Positions 13,278-22,476 are shown, counted from the first letter of the stretch. The stretch is DNA of 64,000 nt from Candidatus Saccharimonadota bacterium (GCA_026395405.1 JAPLYU010000003.1:1-64000); one strand, 5' to 3'. The notes: generated by a model not told the origin, from the sequence alone. Numbers and translations: made by a program.

Positions 13278-13278
13278 A
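13240..13278. terminator. Bidirectional intrinsic terminator between sRNA candidate and tmRNA
   Basis: AAAAAACAACCG TTCCTCGCAGG CGGTTGTTTTTTT. Confidence 0.8.
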
Positions 13279-13286
13279 TAGTCAAT

Positions 13287-13699
13287 TGGTGGAGCTGCGG
13301 GGAATCGCACCCCGGTCCGAACGGTAACTGATTATTACTCTACAAGTTTAGTTTGACTTACTTTTTTACGACTCTCATAACTTAAAATCAAACAAAAAAC
13401 GCTATGATTGTCGCGCAATAATATTTCCCAAAATAGCGTTGCTCCCCACTACTTCGGTAATCAGCATACTTATAACACCACACCGCCTCTATGCTGACTG
13501 GGTGATGTGATGGCACGAATTAAATCCGAGCTGTTGCTAGAACTGGCAACTGAAAAGCACTGGCAATGCCAGAAGCAGTCTCAGCTACATAGTTTTTAGC
13601 TTTTGCAATAAATGTTGCAATTATTTTTGTACTTAACGAGTACATCCGACTTGCAAATAACCTGTTAAAATCCATTCGTCGAAAGCTAATATCAGCCCC
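13287..13699 (-). ncRNA. ssrA: Transfer-messenger RNA
   Basis: Minus strand starts GGGGCTGATATTAGC...TTTCGACG and ends CGGACCGGGGTGCGATTCCCCGCAGCTCCACCA; in-frame tag-like ORF inside. Confidence 0.95.
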
Positions 13700-13762
13700 A
13701 ACGTAACCTGTTAATTATACCATATATTGCACAACAAGACTAGTCATGCTTAAATTAAGCTT

Positions 13763-15271
13763 ATGGTTTCCAGAATAATAACTGTTGCTCCTGTAGGTTT
13801 TGATGGATTTATTGTAGATGTTGAGGCTGATGCAACTAAATCATTACCGTCTTTACAGATTGTTGGACTTGGGAATAAGGCGATTGACGAGGCTAAAGAA
13901 CGCGTTCGCAGTGCCATCACCAACTCTCTTCTGGATTTTCCAAAAAAGCGAATCACGATCAATCTGGCACCCGCCGAGTTGCCCAAGGATGGTGCACACT
14001 ACGACCTACCGATATCCCTAGCAATCCTTTGTGTCAGTGGTCAAATATTTCAGTCAGAGCTAGATGGATCTGTTTTTGCCGGCGAACTTGCTCTTGACGG
14101 AACATTAAGACCAATTAAGGGTGCAATAAATATCGCACAAATGGCAAAAAAGGCTGGTTATAAGAAGATTTTTCTACCATTGCAAAACGTTGCTCAGGCC
14201 GGATTGATTAAGGATATTGATATTTTTGGAGTCGAATCAATTAAACAACTATTTTTACATCTTAAGGGTGAGGTTTTAATAACCCCAACTGCTCAATTCC
14301 ATGGGCAGATTTCTAATAGTGAGCCCCAGAAACCTCCATTCCTAGACGACGTGAAGGGTCAGGAACAAGCCAAACGCGCCCTAGTGATAGCAGCTGCAGG
14401 TCATCACAACATTCTCCTGTCGGGGACTCCAGGGTCTGGAAAAACGATGTTGGCAAAAGCTTTGTCTAACCTCCTGCCTGAACTTTCAACAGAAGAACAA
14501 ATAGCTGCAACTAAAATCCATAGTGTTGCAGGAAAAATAACCGGTGAAATAGTTACCATGCGGCCCTTTCGGTCACCTCACCACACAGCAAGCGTTATAT
14601 CGATTGTCGGCGGTGGAAGTCGACCCAAACCAGGCGAGATCAGCCTAGCGCATACTGGAGTATTGTTTCTTGATGAATTCCCAGAATATCCAAGAATCGT
14701 TCTTGAATCACTCAGACAACCAATCGAAGACAAAAAAATCGATGTAAGCCGTGCTAATGGTCACGTCACATACCCGGCTGATTTTATGCTAATTGCAACG
14801 ATGAACCCATGTCCGTGCGGCTATTTCGGCAGCAAAACGAAAGAATGTTCATGCACAAGTTCGCAAATTTTAGGATATCAAAAAAGACTTTCTGGACCCC
14901 TTCTTGATAGAATAGACATTTTTGTTGGGGTATCACAAGTGCCTAATGAGGCACTAATCAACTCAGATTCGTTGAGTATTTCGCAACACTTAACAGCTTC
15001 GGAAAGTATTAAACAAGCAAATATCATCCAAAATAAACGATACAATAGTAGTACTTTATACAACTCTTCACTATCTAACCGCGAGATAAAAAAGTATGCT
15101 GCCCTTTCTGATGATGTTAGAAAGTTGTTAGTTTCTGCGGCAAATCAATTAAAGCTAAGTTCGCGTGGCTATTTTAAAATCATAAAAATCGCACGTACAA
15201 TTGCAGATCTAGCTGGCGAAGAAAACATTAAATTCGAGCATATTAGTGAGGCACTGCAATATCGAGGTTAA
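13763..15271 (+). CDS. comM: YifB/ComM family Mg-chelatase-like AAA ATPase
   Basis: 502 aa; GTPGSGKTMLAKAL, RPFRSPHHTAS, LDEFPEYPRIVLESLRQPIED, ATMNPCPCGYFG. Confidence 0.95.
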   Translation: MVSRIITVAPVGFDGFIVDVEADATKSLPSLQIVGLGNKAIDEAKERVRSAITNSLLDFPKKRITINLAPAELPKDGAHYDLPISLAILCVSGQIFQSELDGSVFAGELALDGTLRPIKGAINIAQMAKKAGYKKIFLPLQNVAQAGLIKDIDIFGVESIKQLFLHLKGEVLITPTAQFHGQISNSEPQKPPFLDDVKGQEQAKRALVIAAAGHHNILLSGTPGSGKTMLAKALSNLLPELSTEEQIAATKIHSVAGKITGEIVTMRPFRSPHHTASVISIVGGGSRPKPGEISLAHTGVLFLDEFPEYPRIVLESLRQPIEDKKIDVSRANGHVTYPADFMLIATMNPCPCGYFGSKTKECSCTSSQILGYQKRLSGPLLDRIDIFVGVSQVPNEALINSDSLSISQHLTASESIKQANIIQNKRYNSSTLYNSSLSNREIKKYAALSDDVRKLLVSAANQLKLSSRGYFKIIKIARTIADLAGEENIKFEHISEALQYRG

Positions 15272-15276
15272 TATAC

Positions 15277-15305
15277 TTGAACTACTGTTGTATATCTGAT
15301 AGAAT
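15277..15305 (+). promoter_or_regulatory. Promoter TTGAAC-17-TAGAAT for infC-rpmI-rplT
   Basis: TTGAAC TACTGTTGTATATCTGA TAGAAT. Confidence 0.6.
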
Positions 15306-15357
15306 AACTACCGAGTCAGTACTCAAAAAGTCATCATACCAACCAAGGAGATAAAAG

Positions 15358-15864
15358 ATCAGTAAATCAATTCGTATTAATCAAGAGATTAAGGCTGATG
15401 AATTACGTGTCATCGGTGTGGATGGTGACCAATTGGGGGTAATGAGCCTGTCCGAAGCACTGAAAATTGCTGAGGAAGCCGGAGTAGATTTGATAGAAAT
15501 ATCTCCGAACTCTAACCCGCCTGTTGCGAAAGTGGTTGATTGGGGCAAGTACCAATACCAAAAAATGAAAGAGCAACAGAAAAACCGTAAACATGCTAAG
15601 GCTGCTGAATTAAAGCAAATGCGGATGGGGCTAAAAATTGGATCGAATGATCTGGACATAAAAATTCGTAAAATACGCGAATTTTTGGGCGGTGGTCATA
15701 AGGTTAAAATCCTAATTTTTTTCAGAGGACGTGAAATGGCTCACCAAGAACTGGGTTATGAAATGATCAAAAGAATAATAGCCCAACTAGAAGAGGACGC
15801 GATTGTAGAACAGTCCCCTCAGATGGCTGGTCGGAATCTAAGTATAGTAATAAGGAGCAAATAA
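15358..15864 (+). CDS. infC: Translation initiation factor IF-3, probable AUC start
   Basis: AAGGAG (15345-15350), 7-nt spacer, ATC, then SKSIRINQEIKADELRVIGVDGDQLGVMSLSEALKIAEEAGVDLIEISPNSNPPVAKVVD. The listed ORF start (GTG 15418) truncates the conserved N-terminus. Confidence 0.85.
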   Translation: MSKSIRINQEIKADELRVIGVDGDQLGVMSLSEALKIAEEAGVDLIEISPNSNPPVAKVVDWGKYQYQKMKEQQKNRKHAKAAELKQMRMGLKIGSNDLDIKIRKIREFLGGGHKVKILIFFRGREMAHQELGYEMIKRIIAQLEEDAIVEQSPQMAGRNLSIVIRSK

Positions 15865-16058
15865 TGCCAAAAATGAAAACCCATAAGGGTACAGCAAAAC
15901 GAATCAAGATTACAAGTACCGGGAAGTTAACTCGTCGCCGAGCTTTTGGCAATCATATGCTTGCCAAAAAAAGCAAAAGTCGAAAACGAGCAATTAATAC
16001 TACTGCTACAGTAACCGGATCAACCGCAAAAAACGTTAAAAGAGCGCTAGGCGTCTAA
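15864..16058 (+). CDS. rpmI: 50S ribosomal protein L35
   Basis: [37 protein letters not shown]; between infC and rplT. Confidence 0.95.
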   Translation: MPKMKTHKGTAKRIKITSTGKLTRRRAFGNHMLAKKSKSRKRAINTTATVTGSTAKNVKRALGV

Positions 16059-16071
16059 AAGGAGAAATGAT

Positions 16072-16413
16072 ATGCGAGTAAAAAGAGGCGTTACAGCCAG
16101 TGCAAAGCATAAAAAAACCATTAAACTGGCCAAAGGTATGCAACATGACCGAACTAGGTCTTACCGACTTGCAAAGCAAGCCGTTATTAAGGCCCTATCT
16201 TATGCTTATCGTGATAGGCGCAATAAAAAACGCGACCTAAGAGCTTTGTGGATTACTAGAATTAATGCTGCTGCACGCGAGCTTGGAACTACCTATGGCA
16301 AACTAATGGCCAATTTGAAAGCCGCTAACATCGAGATTGACCGAAAAGTTCTATCCGAACTTGCAGTCAGCGAACCAAAGGCCTTTGCTGAAATAGTTAA
16401 ACAATCAAAATAG
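16072..16413 (+). CDS. rplT: 50S ribosomal protein L20
   Basis: [23 protein letters not shown]...[27 protein letters not shown]. Confidence 0.97.
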   Translation: MRVKRGVTASAKHKKTIKLAKGMQHDRTRSYRLAKQAVIKALSYAYRDRRNKKRDLRALWITRINAAARELGTTYGKLMANLKAANIEIDRKVLSELAVSEPKAFAEIVKQSK

Positions 16414-16420
16414 TATCATA

Positions 16421-16460
16421 CTAAAAACAACCACTTTCAAACTGAAATTGGTTGTTTTTA
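16421..16460. terminator. Bidirectional terminator between rplT and rnpB
   Basis: AAAAACAACCACTTTCAAACTGAAATTGGTTGTTTTTA. Confidence 0.75.
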
Positions 16461-16463
16461 GTT

Positions 16464-16803
16464 GGCAGTTTATCGATAAGCCGGGTTCTGTCGTGGATGA
16501 TCATCTATCTAGTCTAGCAGTTGCCTACCATATCAAGCGGATATCGACCTGCAAGCGAGTCACTTTTTACGCAGATCTCCTTGCAGCAGACAGGGTTTAC
16601 CTTCACATCATGTCACCATGGTGTGCTGTGGGCTTTTACCCCACTCGTTTCACCTTTTCCCAATAAATTGGGTAGTTTTGTTTCTGTGGCACTTTCCCTA
16701 GGGTCGCCCCCGGTCGCCGTTAGCGACTGTCTTGCTCTGTGCTGCCCGGACTTTCCTCTCCATGCTTTCTAAAAAACATGGGGCGATCATCTAATAAGCT
16801 GCC
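16464..16803 (-). ncRNA. rnpB: RNase P RNA
   Basis: Minus strand has GGAGAGGAAAGTCCGGGC...CAGGG...GTGAAACG...AAGGTAAACCC...GACAGAACCCGGCTTAT; P1 stem GGCAG.TTAT/ATAA.CTGCC. Confidence 0.95.
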
Positions 16804-16819
16804 GAGGTTAATTATACCA

Positions 16820-16972
16820 AAATATCCCAGGGCTTACTATCGACGCAAGATATTCCCTACCGTAAAGGCAAGGTGGGTGCTCGCAAATCAACTCAACAGA
16901 GATGAATCATTAAAGCTCCCTATCTATATGATATTCAGGAAAATCATATACGCCTAGGCTTACCCTGGGACA
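16820..16972 (-). ncRNA. Candidate ~150-nt rod-like structured RNA (6S-like or novel)
   Basis: TATAAT at 16984..16979 (minus), then TCCCAGGG...CCCTGGGA closing stem (16970-16963 / 16832-16825) with internal stems; lies between the M50 peptidase gene and rnpB. Confidence 0.5.
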
Positions 16973-16989
16973 CTATCTATTATAACATT

Positions 16990-17643
16990 TTAAACACCAA
17001 AGATTTTGGCGAAAAGCTGGACAAAAAACCCCATTGCACCTAATAAAAATGTACTGAATGCCGACCCGCCAATCAATATAAGAGCAAAAACGACGATAAT
17101 CCCAAAACGTTCCATTGACTCCATACCGCGACGTACAAAATCTGGCGCCAGTGCATATAAAACCCTCGAACCATCCAATGGCGGTATTGGGATCAGGTTG
17201 AAAATGAAAAAGCCCAGATTAACCATTACCCCAACCGTCAGAATAAGTCCAACTATGCCACTAGTAACCCCTGAGATGTTTACGGGCTGGCCTAGGTAGA
17301 CCGACAAACCATAGATGAAAAACGCTAATACTAGGTTTGTCAGAGGACCTGCTATTGCCAACAGGGCGGCTCCCCATTCATCCCAGCGGATATTATTCGG
17401 ATTATAGGGTACTGGTTTTGCAGCACCAAAAATAGGAGCACCTGAAATAGCTAGTAGTAACGGTAAAAGCACTGTCAAGAATGGATCAATGTGTTTAATT
17501 GGGTTTAATGACAATCGACCACTTAGCCTGGCGGTGTCATCACCCAACCAATATCCGGCATATGCGTGCATCGCTTCATGAAGGGTCATAGACACCAAAA
17601 CTACCCCCAAAACAACAATAATGTATGTAACATCAACATTCAT
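16990..17643 (-). CDS. Site-2 protease (peptidase M50) family protein
   Basis: TLHEAMHAYAGYWLGD (HExxH-type HEAMH), NLIPIPPLDGSRVL. Confidence 0.9.
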   Translation of the reverse strand: MNVDVTYIIVVLGVVLVSMTLHEAMHAYAGYWLGDDTARLSGRLSLNPIKHIDPFLTVLLPLLLAISGAPIFGAAKPVPYNPNNIRWDEWGAALLAIAGPLTNLVLAFFIYGLSVYLGQPVNISGVTSGIVGLILTVGVMVNLGFFIFNLIPIPPLDGSRVLYALAPDFVRRGMESMERFGIIVVFALILIGGSAFSTFLLGAMGFFVQLFAKIFGV

Positions 17644-17682
17644 ACAACCCAGTATAACAGTAATTGGTTTCCCTTTCTTCTC

Positions 17683-17711
17683 TTGACGTATGAGGTAAAA
17701 AACACTATACT
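17683..17711 (+). promoter_or_regulatory. Promoter TTGACG-17-TATACT for rpmB
   Basis: TTGACG TATGAGGTAAAAAACAC TATACT. Confidence 0.65.
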
Positions 17712-17745
17712 GATAAAGATTGTTAAAAATAAGTGGAAATTAATT

Positions 17746-17940
17746 ATGGTAGCACGTTGCGAACTAACAGGAAAAGGCAAACAATTCGGACATAACGTCA
17801 GTTTTTCGATGCGTCGAACAAACCGTGTTTTTAAACCAAACCTTCAAAAGAAAACATTTGAAATTGATGGTCAAAAAATAACTATGGTGCTTTCGACTCA
17901 AGCAATACGGACTCTTAGGAAAAAGGGGATTCTTTCCTAA
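17746..17940 (+). CDS. rpmB: 50S ribosomal protein L28
   Basis: MVARCELTGKGKQFGHNVSFSMRRTNRVFKPNLQKKTFEIDG; the ORF-track start 17566 lies upstream of the promoter. Confidence 0.95.
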   Translation: MVARCELTGKGKQFGHNVSFSMRRTNRVFKPNLQKKTFEIDGQKITMVLSTQAIRTLRKKGILS

Positions 17941-17960
17941 ATACTAAAATTTAGATATTT

Positions 17961-17986
17961 AAACCCCTCAAAATGAGGGGTTTATT
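17961..17986 (+). terminator. rpmB terminator
   Basis: AACCCCTCAAAATGAGGGGTTTA. Confidence 0.75.
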
Positions 17987-18008
17987 AATATTCAAAGCAG
18001 TAAATTAC

Positions 18009-18644
18009 TTAGCTTCGATTAATTTTAATTACCGTTAGTGGGGTTTGAGCGGCAATTTGTTGTTTGTATTTATATTTGACTGTTTCTTCAACAGGAGCCC
18101 CAAGCTCGGTGACAAATGGGTCAAGTTCAGACTGAGGAACCTCGTATTTTAAATGTTTATCAGCGTAATGAATTGGGATAACAATTTTTGGACCAATCAT
18201 TTTAATCAGACTTGATGCAGCGGTTGCATCCAATGTATATCCATTACCGCCAACTGGAAGAATTAATACGTCTAATACGCCCAGCCCCTCAAGCTGCTCA
18301 TCAGATAGTTTACCGTCAACATTGCCAATAATGCCAATCCGGGTTTCACCAATTTCCACCCTATACATTGTGGATAATAATCCTTCATTTTCGGTATCTA
18401 TATGTCGACGCGCAGGGATTCCGACAATATCAAAATCGGCAACTCCATACTCGCCCGGACCGTCGATTAATAATCTGGAGTCGGGATTATTTACGGCAAA
18501 TCTGTGTTCAGTTATTAACTCCACAGCCTCTTTTATGGGGACGTCCTTAAGACCAACGATTGATAGTTTCGGATCAACAATAATTTTAGCCCTTTTTGTA
18601 CTTATGACCACACAATTAGCACCTTTGTATTCAATCTCGAACAT
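18009..18644 (-). CDS. MBL-fold (UlaG-like) metal-dependent hydrolase family protein
   Basis: 211 aa; GANCVVISTKRAKIIVDP..., DVLILPVGGNGYTLDATAASSLIKMIGPKIVIPIHY. Confidence 0.8.
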   Translation of the reverse strand: MFEIEYKGANCVVISTKRAKIIVDPKLSIVGLKDVPIKEAVELITEHRFAVNNPDSRLLIDGPGEYGVADFDIVGIPARRHIDTENEGLLSTMYRVEIGETRIGIIGNVDGKLSDEQLEGLGVLDVLILPVGGNGYTLDATAASSLIKMIGPKIVIPIHYADKHLKYEVPQSELDPFVTELGAPVEETVKYKYKQQIAAQTPLTVIKINRS

Positions 18645-18659
18645 AACTCTCCTTAAATC

Positions 18660-19265
18660 TTAATTTTCGTTTATTACGTTATCAACGTCTACTATAACTT
18701 TATGTTTTCCGGCTATTATTTCAGTGATAAACCTATCTCGGACACTCAGACGGTAATAGAATTCGTCATACGGCAAAACGCTATAGTTAATCTCGCGCCC
18801 CTCGGACTTCTCTATACCGGCAATTAACAACTTAGCTTTGGATGGAGCAATATTGCCAACCAGCAGGACGTCTACCGGTGTATTTGAGCCTTTAACTAAG
18901 ACCCCAGAGAATATTGCCAAACGCAGACCGGAAATATCTCGTATTTCTTGTCCATATTTTTCTACTGAAGCATCCGTTTGTTCGACTGCAACAACCTTCG
19001 CATCGTTATCTCCGTCGCTGAAAATAGCCCTGAGCGGCACATAATAGTCATATCTTTGGTTTACTTGATAGTAAAGTTTGTTATCGGCGCTGTCGCTGGT
19101 GATAATGCCAACCTCTAGCATATTTGATAGTTCGCGACGGACTGAGTTAATCTGTTCGTCAATTTTCCGTGTTATTTCGCGCACAAAAAAAGATTGTCCT
19201 GGATTGTTCAGGAAAAGGTGTAACAATTTTACACGCGTTTTTGAACCGAATAGTGCATCAATCAT
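18660..19265 (-). CDS. Winged-helix transcriptional regulator with nucleotidyltransferase-like C-terminal region
   Basis: N-terminal LFGSKTRVKLLHLFLNNPGQSFFVREITRKI wHTH. Confidence 0.7.
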   Translation of the reverse strand: MIDALFGSKTRVKLLHLFLNNPGQSFFVREITRKIDEQINSVRRELSNMLEVGIITSDSADNKLYYQVNQRYDYYVPLRAIFSDGDNDAKVVAVEQTDASVEKYGQEIRDISGLRLAIFSGVLVKGSNTPVDVLLVGNIAPSKAKLLIAGIEKSEGREINYSVLPYDEFYYRLSVRDRFITEIIAGKHKVIVDVDNVINEN

Positions 19266-19307
19266 CTGCTCACTCCGAATAACTTTGGTACCCTAATAAT
19301 ATCATGG

Positions 19308-20189
19308 TTACTTGCGAATGGCGAGCTCATGATTTAAATATTTTTCTGCATCATTTAATGTAAACCAGTGAATAAATCTATTACGACGCAGCCAGGTTAG
19401 TTGACGTTTTGCCAGTCGCCAATCCAATGTGATAGATTTAGCCACTACGTCACCCAAAGAAATTTCATTATCCAAGTATTGACGTACTAATGGGTAAATA
19501 TTTGAACGCATTGCTTCTGCCTCCCAACCATATTTATCTCCTAATATTTTAGCCTCATCGGCCACGCCATCAACTAACATTTGCTCAGCCCTTTGTTCAA
19601 TTCTAGATCTTAGTTTATGTTTTTCTGTTGTTATTCCAACAATAATGCAATTTTCAATTGGTTTTTCTAAACTTTTCGGAACTTCGCCGCACCTCTCTAT
19701 TGTTCGCATTAAATACCGTTTATTTTTATAATTCTCTGGCAGTGGAAAATTATTCATTTCGCAGTATTTTTGAAGTTCATCAATACTATGTTGTTGTAAT
19801 TCTTGCCTCAATTTGGAATTTACCTTTGGGCCAAATTTGTAATCAAACACAATTGAATCAATATACAGCCCAGTCCCACCAACTAAAATAGGCAGTTTTT
19901 TTCGAGACCTAATTTCAAAAATTTTTTTGTCGGTATATTTTTTAAAGTCAGAAACCGTAAAGTATTCACCGGGCTCTACTAAGTCCAATCCCCAATGTGA
20001 AATACCCGCTTGTTCGCGTTTAGTTGGTTTTGCAGTCCCGATATCTGCTCCTTTATATATTGACCTAGAATCCGCGCAAATAATTTCACCGCCGAACTTC
20101 TTTGCCACATCTATTGCCAGAGATGTTTTTCCGCTAGCTGTCGGGCCAACGATTACAACCAATGGTAACTTTACAGATTTGGAGTCCAT
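19308..20189 (-). CDS. miaA: tRNA dimethylallyltransferase
   Basis: IVGPTASGKTSLAIDVAKKFGGEIICADSRSIYKGADIGTAKPT. Confidence 0.95.
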   Translation of the reverse strand: MDSKSVKLPLVVIVGPTASGKTSLAIDVAKKFGGEIICADSRSIYKGADIGTAKPTKREQAGISHWGLDLVEPGEYFTVSDFKKYTDKKIFEIRSRKKLPILVGGTGLYIDSIVFDYKFGPKVNSKLRQELQQHSIDELQKYCEMNNFPLPENYKNKRYLMRTIERCGEVPKSLEKPIENCIIVGITTEKHKLRSRIEQRAEQMLVDGVADEAKILGDKYGWEAEAMRSNIYPLVRQYLDNEISLGDVVAKSITLDWRLAKRQLTWLRRNRFIHWFTLNDAEKYLNHELAIRK

Positions 20190-20482
20190 CGTTTTTCCTT
20201 GAAATTATCGACAATAAAATTTGTACAAGTGACCCCTTCATGAGCTAGCAGCTGTGCTTGAACCTCTCTGCCTCCGTGGAACCCAGACGCTAAACCCCCA
20301 AAACGATTAACTAGCCTATGCCATGGCAAGTTAGTATCGCCAAAATGAGCAATTCCGCCAACAATTCTGGGCGCATTAGCGTGCCCAGCCAAGGCTGCCA
20401 AATCTCCATAAGTGGTTACCCTCCCCGCAGGGACCTCGACAATTAACTTATATATAGTGTCGCGGAACAAACTGTCGACCAT
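20171..20482 (-). CDS. Alkyltransferase-like (ATL) MGMT-family protein
   Basis: IVEVPAGRVTTYGDLAALAG and LPWHRLVN (Trp in place of the catalytic Cys of PCHR). Confidence 0.85.
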   Translation of the reverse strand: MVDSLFRDTIYKLIVEVPAGRVTTYGDLAALAGHANAPRIVGGIAHFGDTNLPWHRLVNRFGGLASGFHGGREVQAQLLAHEGVTCTNFIVDNFKEKRWTPNL

Positions 20483-20484
20483 GC

Positions 20485-22299
20485 CTAAAGCTGCTTTAGA
20501 TAGTCTGATAATTTTTCAATTTTTATTTTTTCTTCTTTTTCTTGCGTCCTAACACTAACTTCTCGCGCATCTTTGTCTTTTGGCCCAATAATCAGTTGAA
20601 CTGGAATCTTCCAACTTGAAGCCTCACGTATTTTTTTACCAAGCGACTCGTTACGATCATCGACTTTATAACGAATTTCATTATATTTAACCGGTTTCAT
20701 CAGTATGGTGCTGTCTAGAATCGTTTTAATTTCATCTACGTAATCAGAAACTGTATCGTTAATCGTCAAAATACGAACTTGCTCCGGAGCTGTCCAGAAT
20801 GGGAACCATCCACCAGTATGTTCGATAAATACGCTCAAAAAGCGTTCAATTGAACCTAGGATTGCGCAGTGAATCATCAAAGGCATTTTGATATTTCCAT
20901 CTTTATCTGTATATTGCAGCCCAAAACGTTCCGGCTGAACAAAATCCAACTGAACTGTTGCAACCTGATGCTCACGCCCAATGGCATCCGTAGCCATAAA
21001 ATCAATTTTTGGACCGTAAAATGCAGCTTCACCGTCTTCTTCGAAATAATCCAATTTATTCGCAATAACGGCGGCTTTTAATTGTGCCTGGGCTGATTCC
21101 CACCATGATTTTTCACCTAAATATGCATCACTGTCATCCCGATATGATAATCGTACACGTAACTTCATTGAAATTGTTGCATATAGTTCACGTGCCGTTG
21201 CCAACAGGTTGCTGATTTCCCCCTCTACTTGTTCAGGCATACAAAATACATGACTATCATCCTGAGTCAGTGAACGAACCCTATCGAGTCCTCCTAGTTC
21301 GCCTGTCTTTTCATCGCGATAATCTGTTGTCGTCTCTAGGTAACGAACCGGCAAATCTTTGTAGCTTCGTGGTCGGCTAGCGTAAATCTGTGCATGATGC
21401 GGACAATTCATAGGTTTTAAGGCCATTTTGTCATCAGTTTCTTGGCTGGTTACTAAAAATAGCTCCTCGCCAAACTTATCCCAATGTCCAGATTTTTTAT
21501 ACAAGTCGATTTTTGTAATATGCGGAGTCCAAACCTTTTCAAATCCATACCCAATTCTTATTTGGTTAGAATATTGGGCGACGACATCGCGCAGCACAGT
21601 TCCCCTAGGTGTAAATAATGGTAACCCGGTCCCAACTAGCGGCGAAGTGGTATATATATCTAACTCTTTACCAAGACGACGATGATCGCGAAGCTTTGCT
21701 TGTTCCATACGCTCTAAATAATCATCTAACTCTTTTTGAGTAGCAAATACTACCCCGTATAACCTTTGCATTTGTGGATTCGTGTCTTTGCCGCGCCAAT
21801 AAGCACCTGCTATACGCATCAATTTAAATACACCGGTTACCTCTTTGGCTGTTGCCAGATGCGGTCCACGGCATAAATCCATAAAATTTCCGATTTTATA
21901 AAAAGTGACGCTTTCAATCGCAGCTTTGCCATCAGACGCAAGCCCTATTTCATTCATATCCAAATCTTTGGCCACGGTAGTGCCGGAACGCTTTAAATCG
22001 TTCAATAATTCTTCCTTATACGGCTGTTTATTGTCTTTTGCCCATTTAATCGCCTGCTCGATTGGCATTTCAGATTTATCGAAAGTATCGCCAAATTCAA
22101 CAATACGACGCATCTCTTTTTCAATTTTTGGAAAATTTGCCTCGGATATCTTAGTATCACCCAAATCAATATCGTAGTAAAACCCATTGTCGACCACAGG
22201 GCCAACGCCAAATTTTGCTTCTGGCCACAACTTTTGGACCGCTGCAGCTGTAATATGCGCCAAACTATGACGCATTAGGTGTAATTTGTCTTCATTCAT
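20485..22299 (-). CDS. thrS: Threonyl-tRNA synthetase
   Basis: 604 aa; MALKPMNCPHHAQIYASRPRSYKDLPVR, RSLTQDDSHVFC, WFPFWTAPEQVRIL. Confidence 0.97.
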   Translation of the reverse strand: MNEDKLHLMRHSLAHITAAAVQKLWPEAKFGVGPVVDNGFYYDIDLGDTKISEANFPKIEKEMRRIVEFGDTFDKSEMPIEQAIKWAKDNKQPYKEELLNDLKRSGTTVAKDLDMNEIGLASDGKAAIESVTFYKIGNFMDLCRGPHLATAKEVTGVFKLMRIAGAYWRGKDTNPQMQRLYGVVFATQKELDDYLERMEQAKLRDHRRLGKELDIYTTSPLVGTGLPLFTPRGTVLRDVVAQYSNQIRIGYGFEKVWTPHITKIDLYKKSGHWDKFGEELFLVTSQETDDKMALKPMNCPHHAQIYASRPRSYKDLPVRYLETTTDYRDEKTGELGGLDRVRSLTQDDSHVFCMPEQVEGEISNLLATARELYATISMKLRVRLSYRDDSDAYLGEKSWWESAQAQLKAAVIANKLDYFEEDGEAAFYGPKIDFMATDAIGREHQVATVQLDFVQPERFGLQYTDKDGNIKMPLMIHCAILGSIERFLSVFIEHTGGWFPFWTAPEQVRILTINDTVSDYVDEIKTILDSTILMKPVKYNEIRYKVDDRNESLGKKIREASSWKIPVQLIIGPKDKDAREVSVRTQEKEEKIKIEKLSDYLKQL

Positions 22300-22361
22300 T
22301 CAATAATAATAACATAATTGTTGCGTCACCACCTCTATTTTGCTATCCTTATATTAAATAC

Positions 22362-22438
22362 GGGTCCTTAGCTCATTTGGCTAGAGCGCCACATTGACGT
22401 TGTGGAGGTGGGAGGTTCGAATCCTCCAGGACCCACCA
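22362..22438 (+). tRNA. tRNA-Val (GAC), CCA encoded
   Basis: GGGTCCTTAGCTCATTTGGCTAGAGCGCCACATTGACGTTGTGGAGGTGGGAGGTTCGAATCCTCCAGGACCCACCA; cloverleaf by eye. Confidence 0.95.
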
Positions 22439-22448
22439 GAATATTGAA

Positions 22449-22476
22449 ATCATCACCTTTGGTGGTGGTTTTTTGT
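22449..22476 (+). terminator. Terminator after tRNA-Val
   Basis: ATCATCACCTTTGGTGGTGGTTTTTT. Confidence 0.65.

Noticed and set aside
16448-16957. Plus-strand ORFs of 72, 83 and 72 aa
   Set aside because: Antisense to RNase P RNA and the upstream rod-like RNA candidate.
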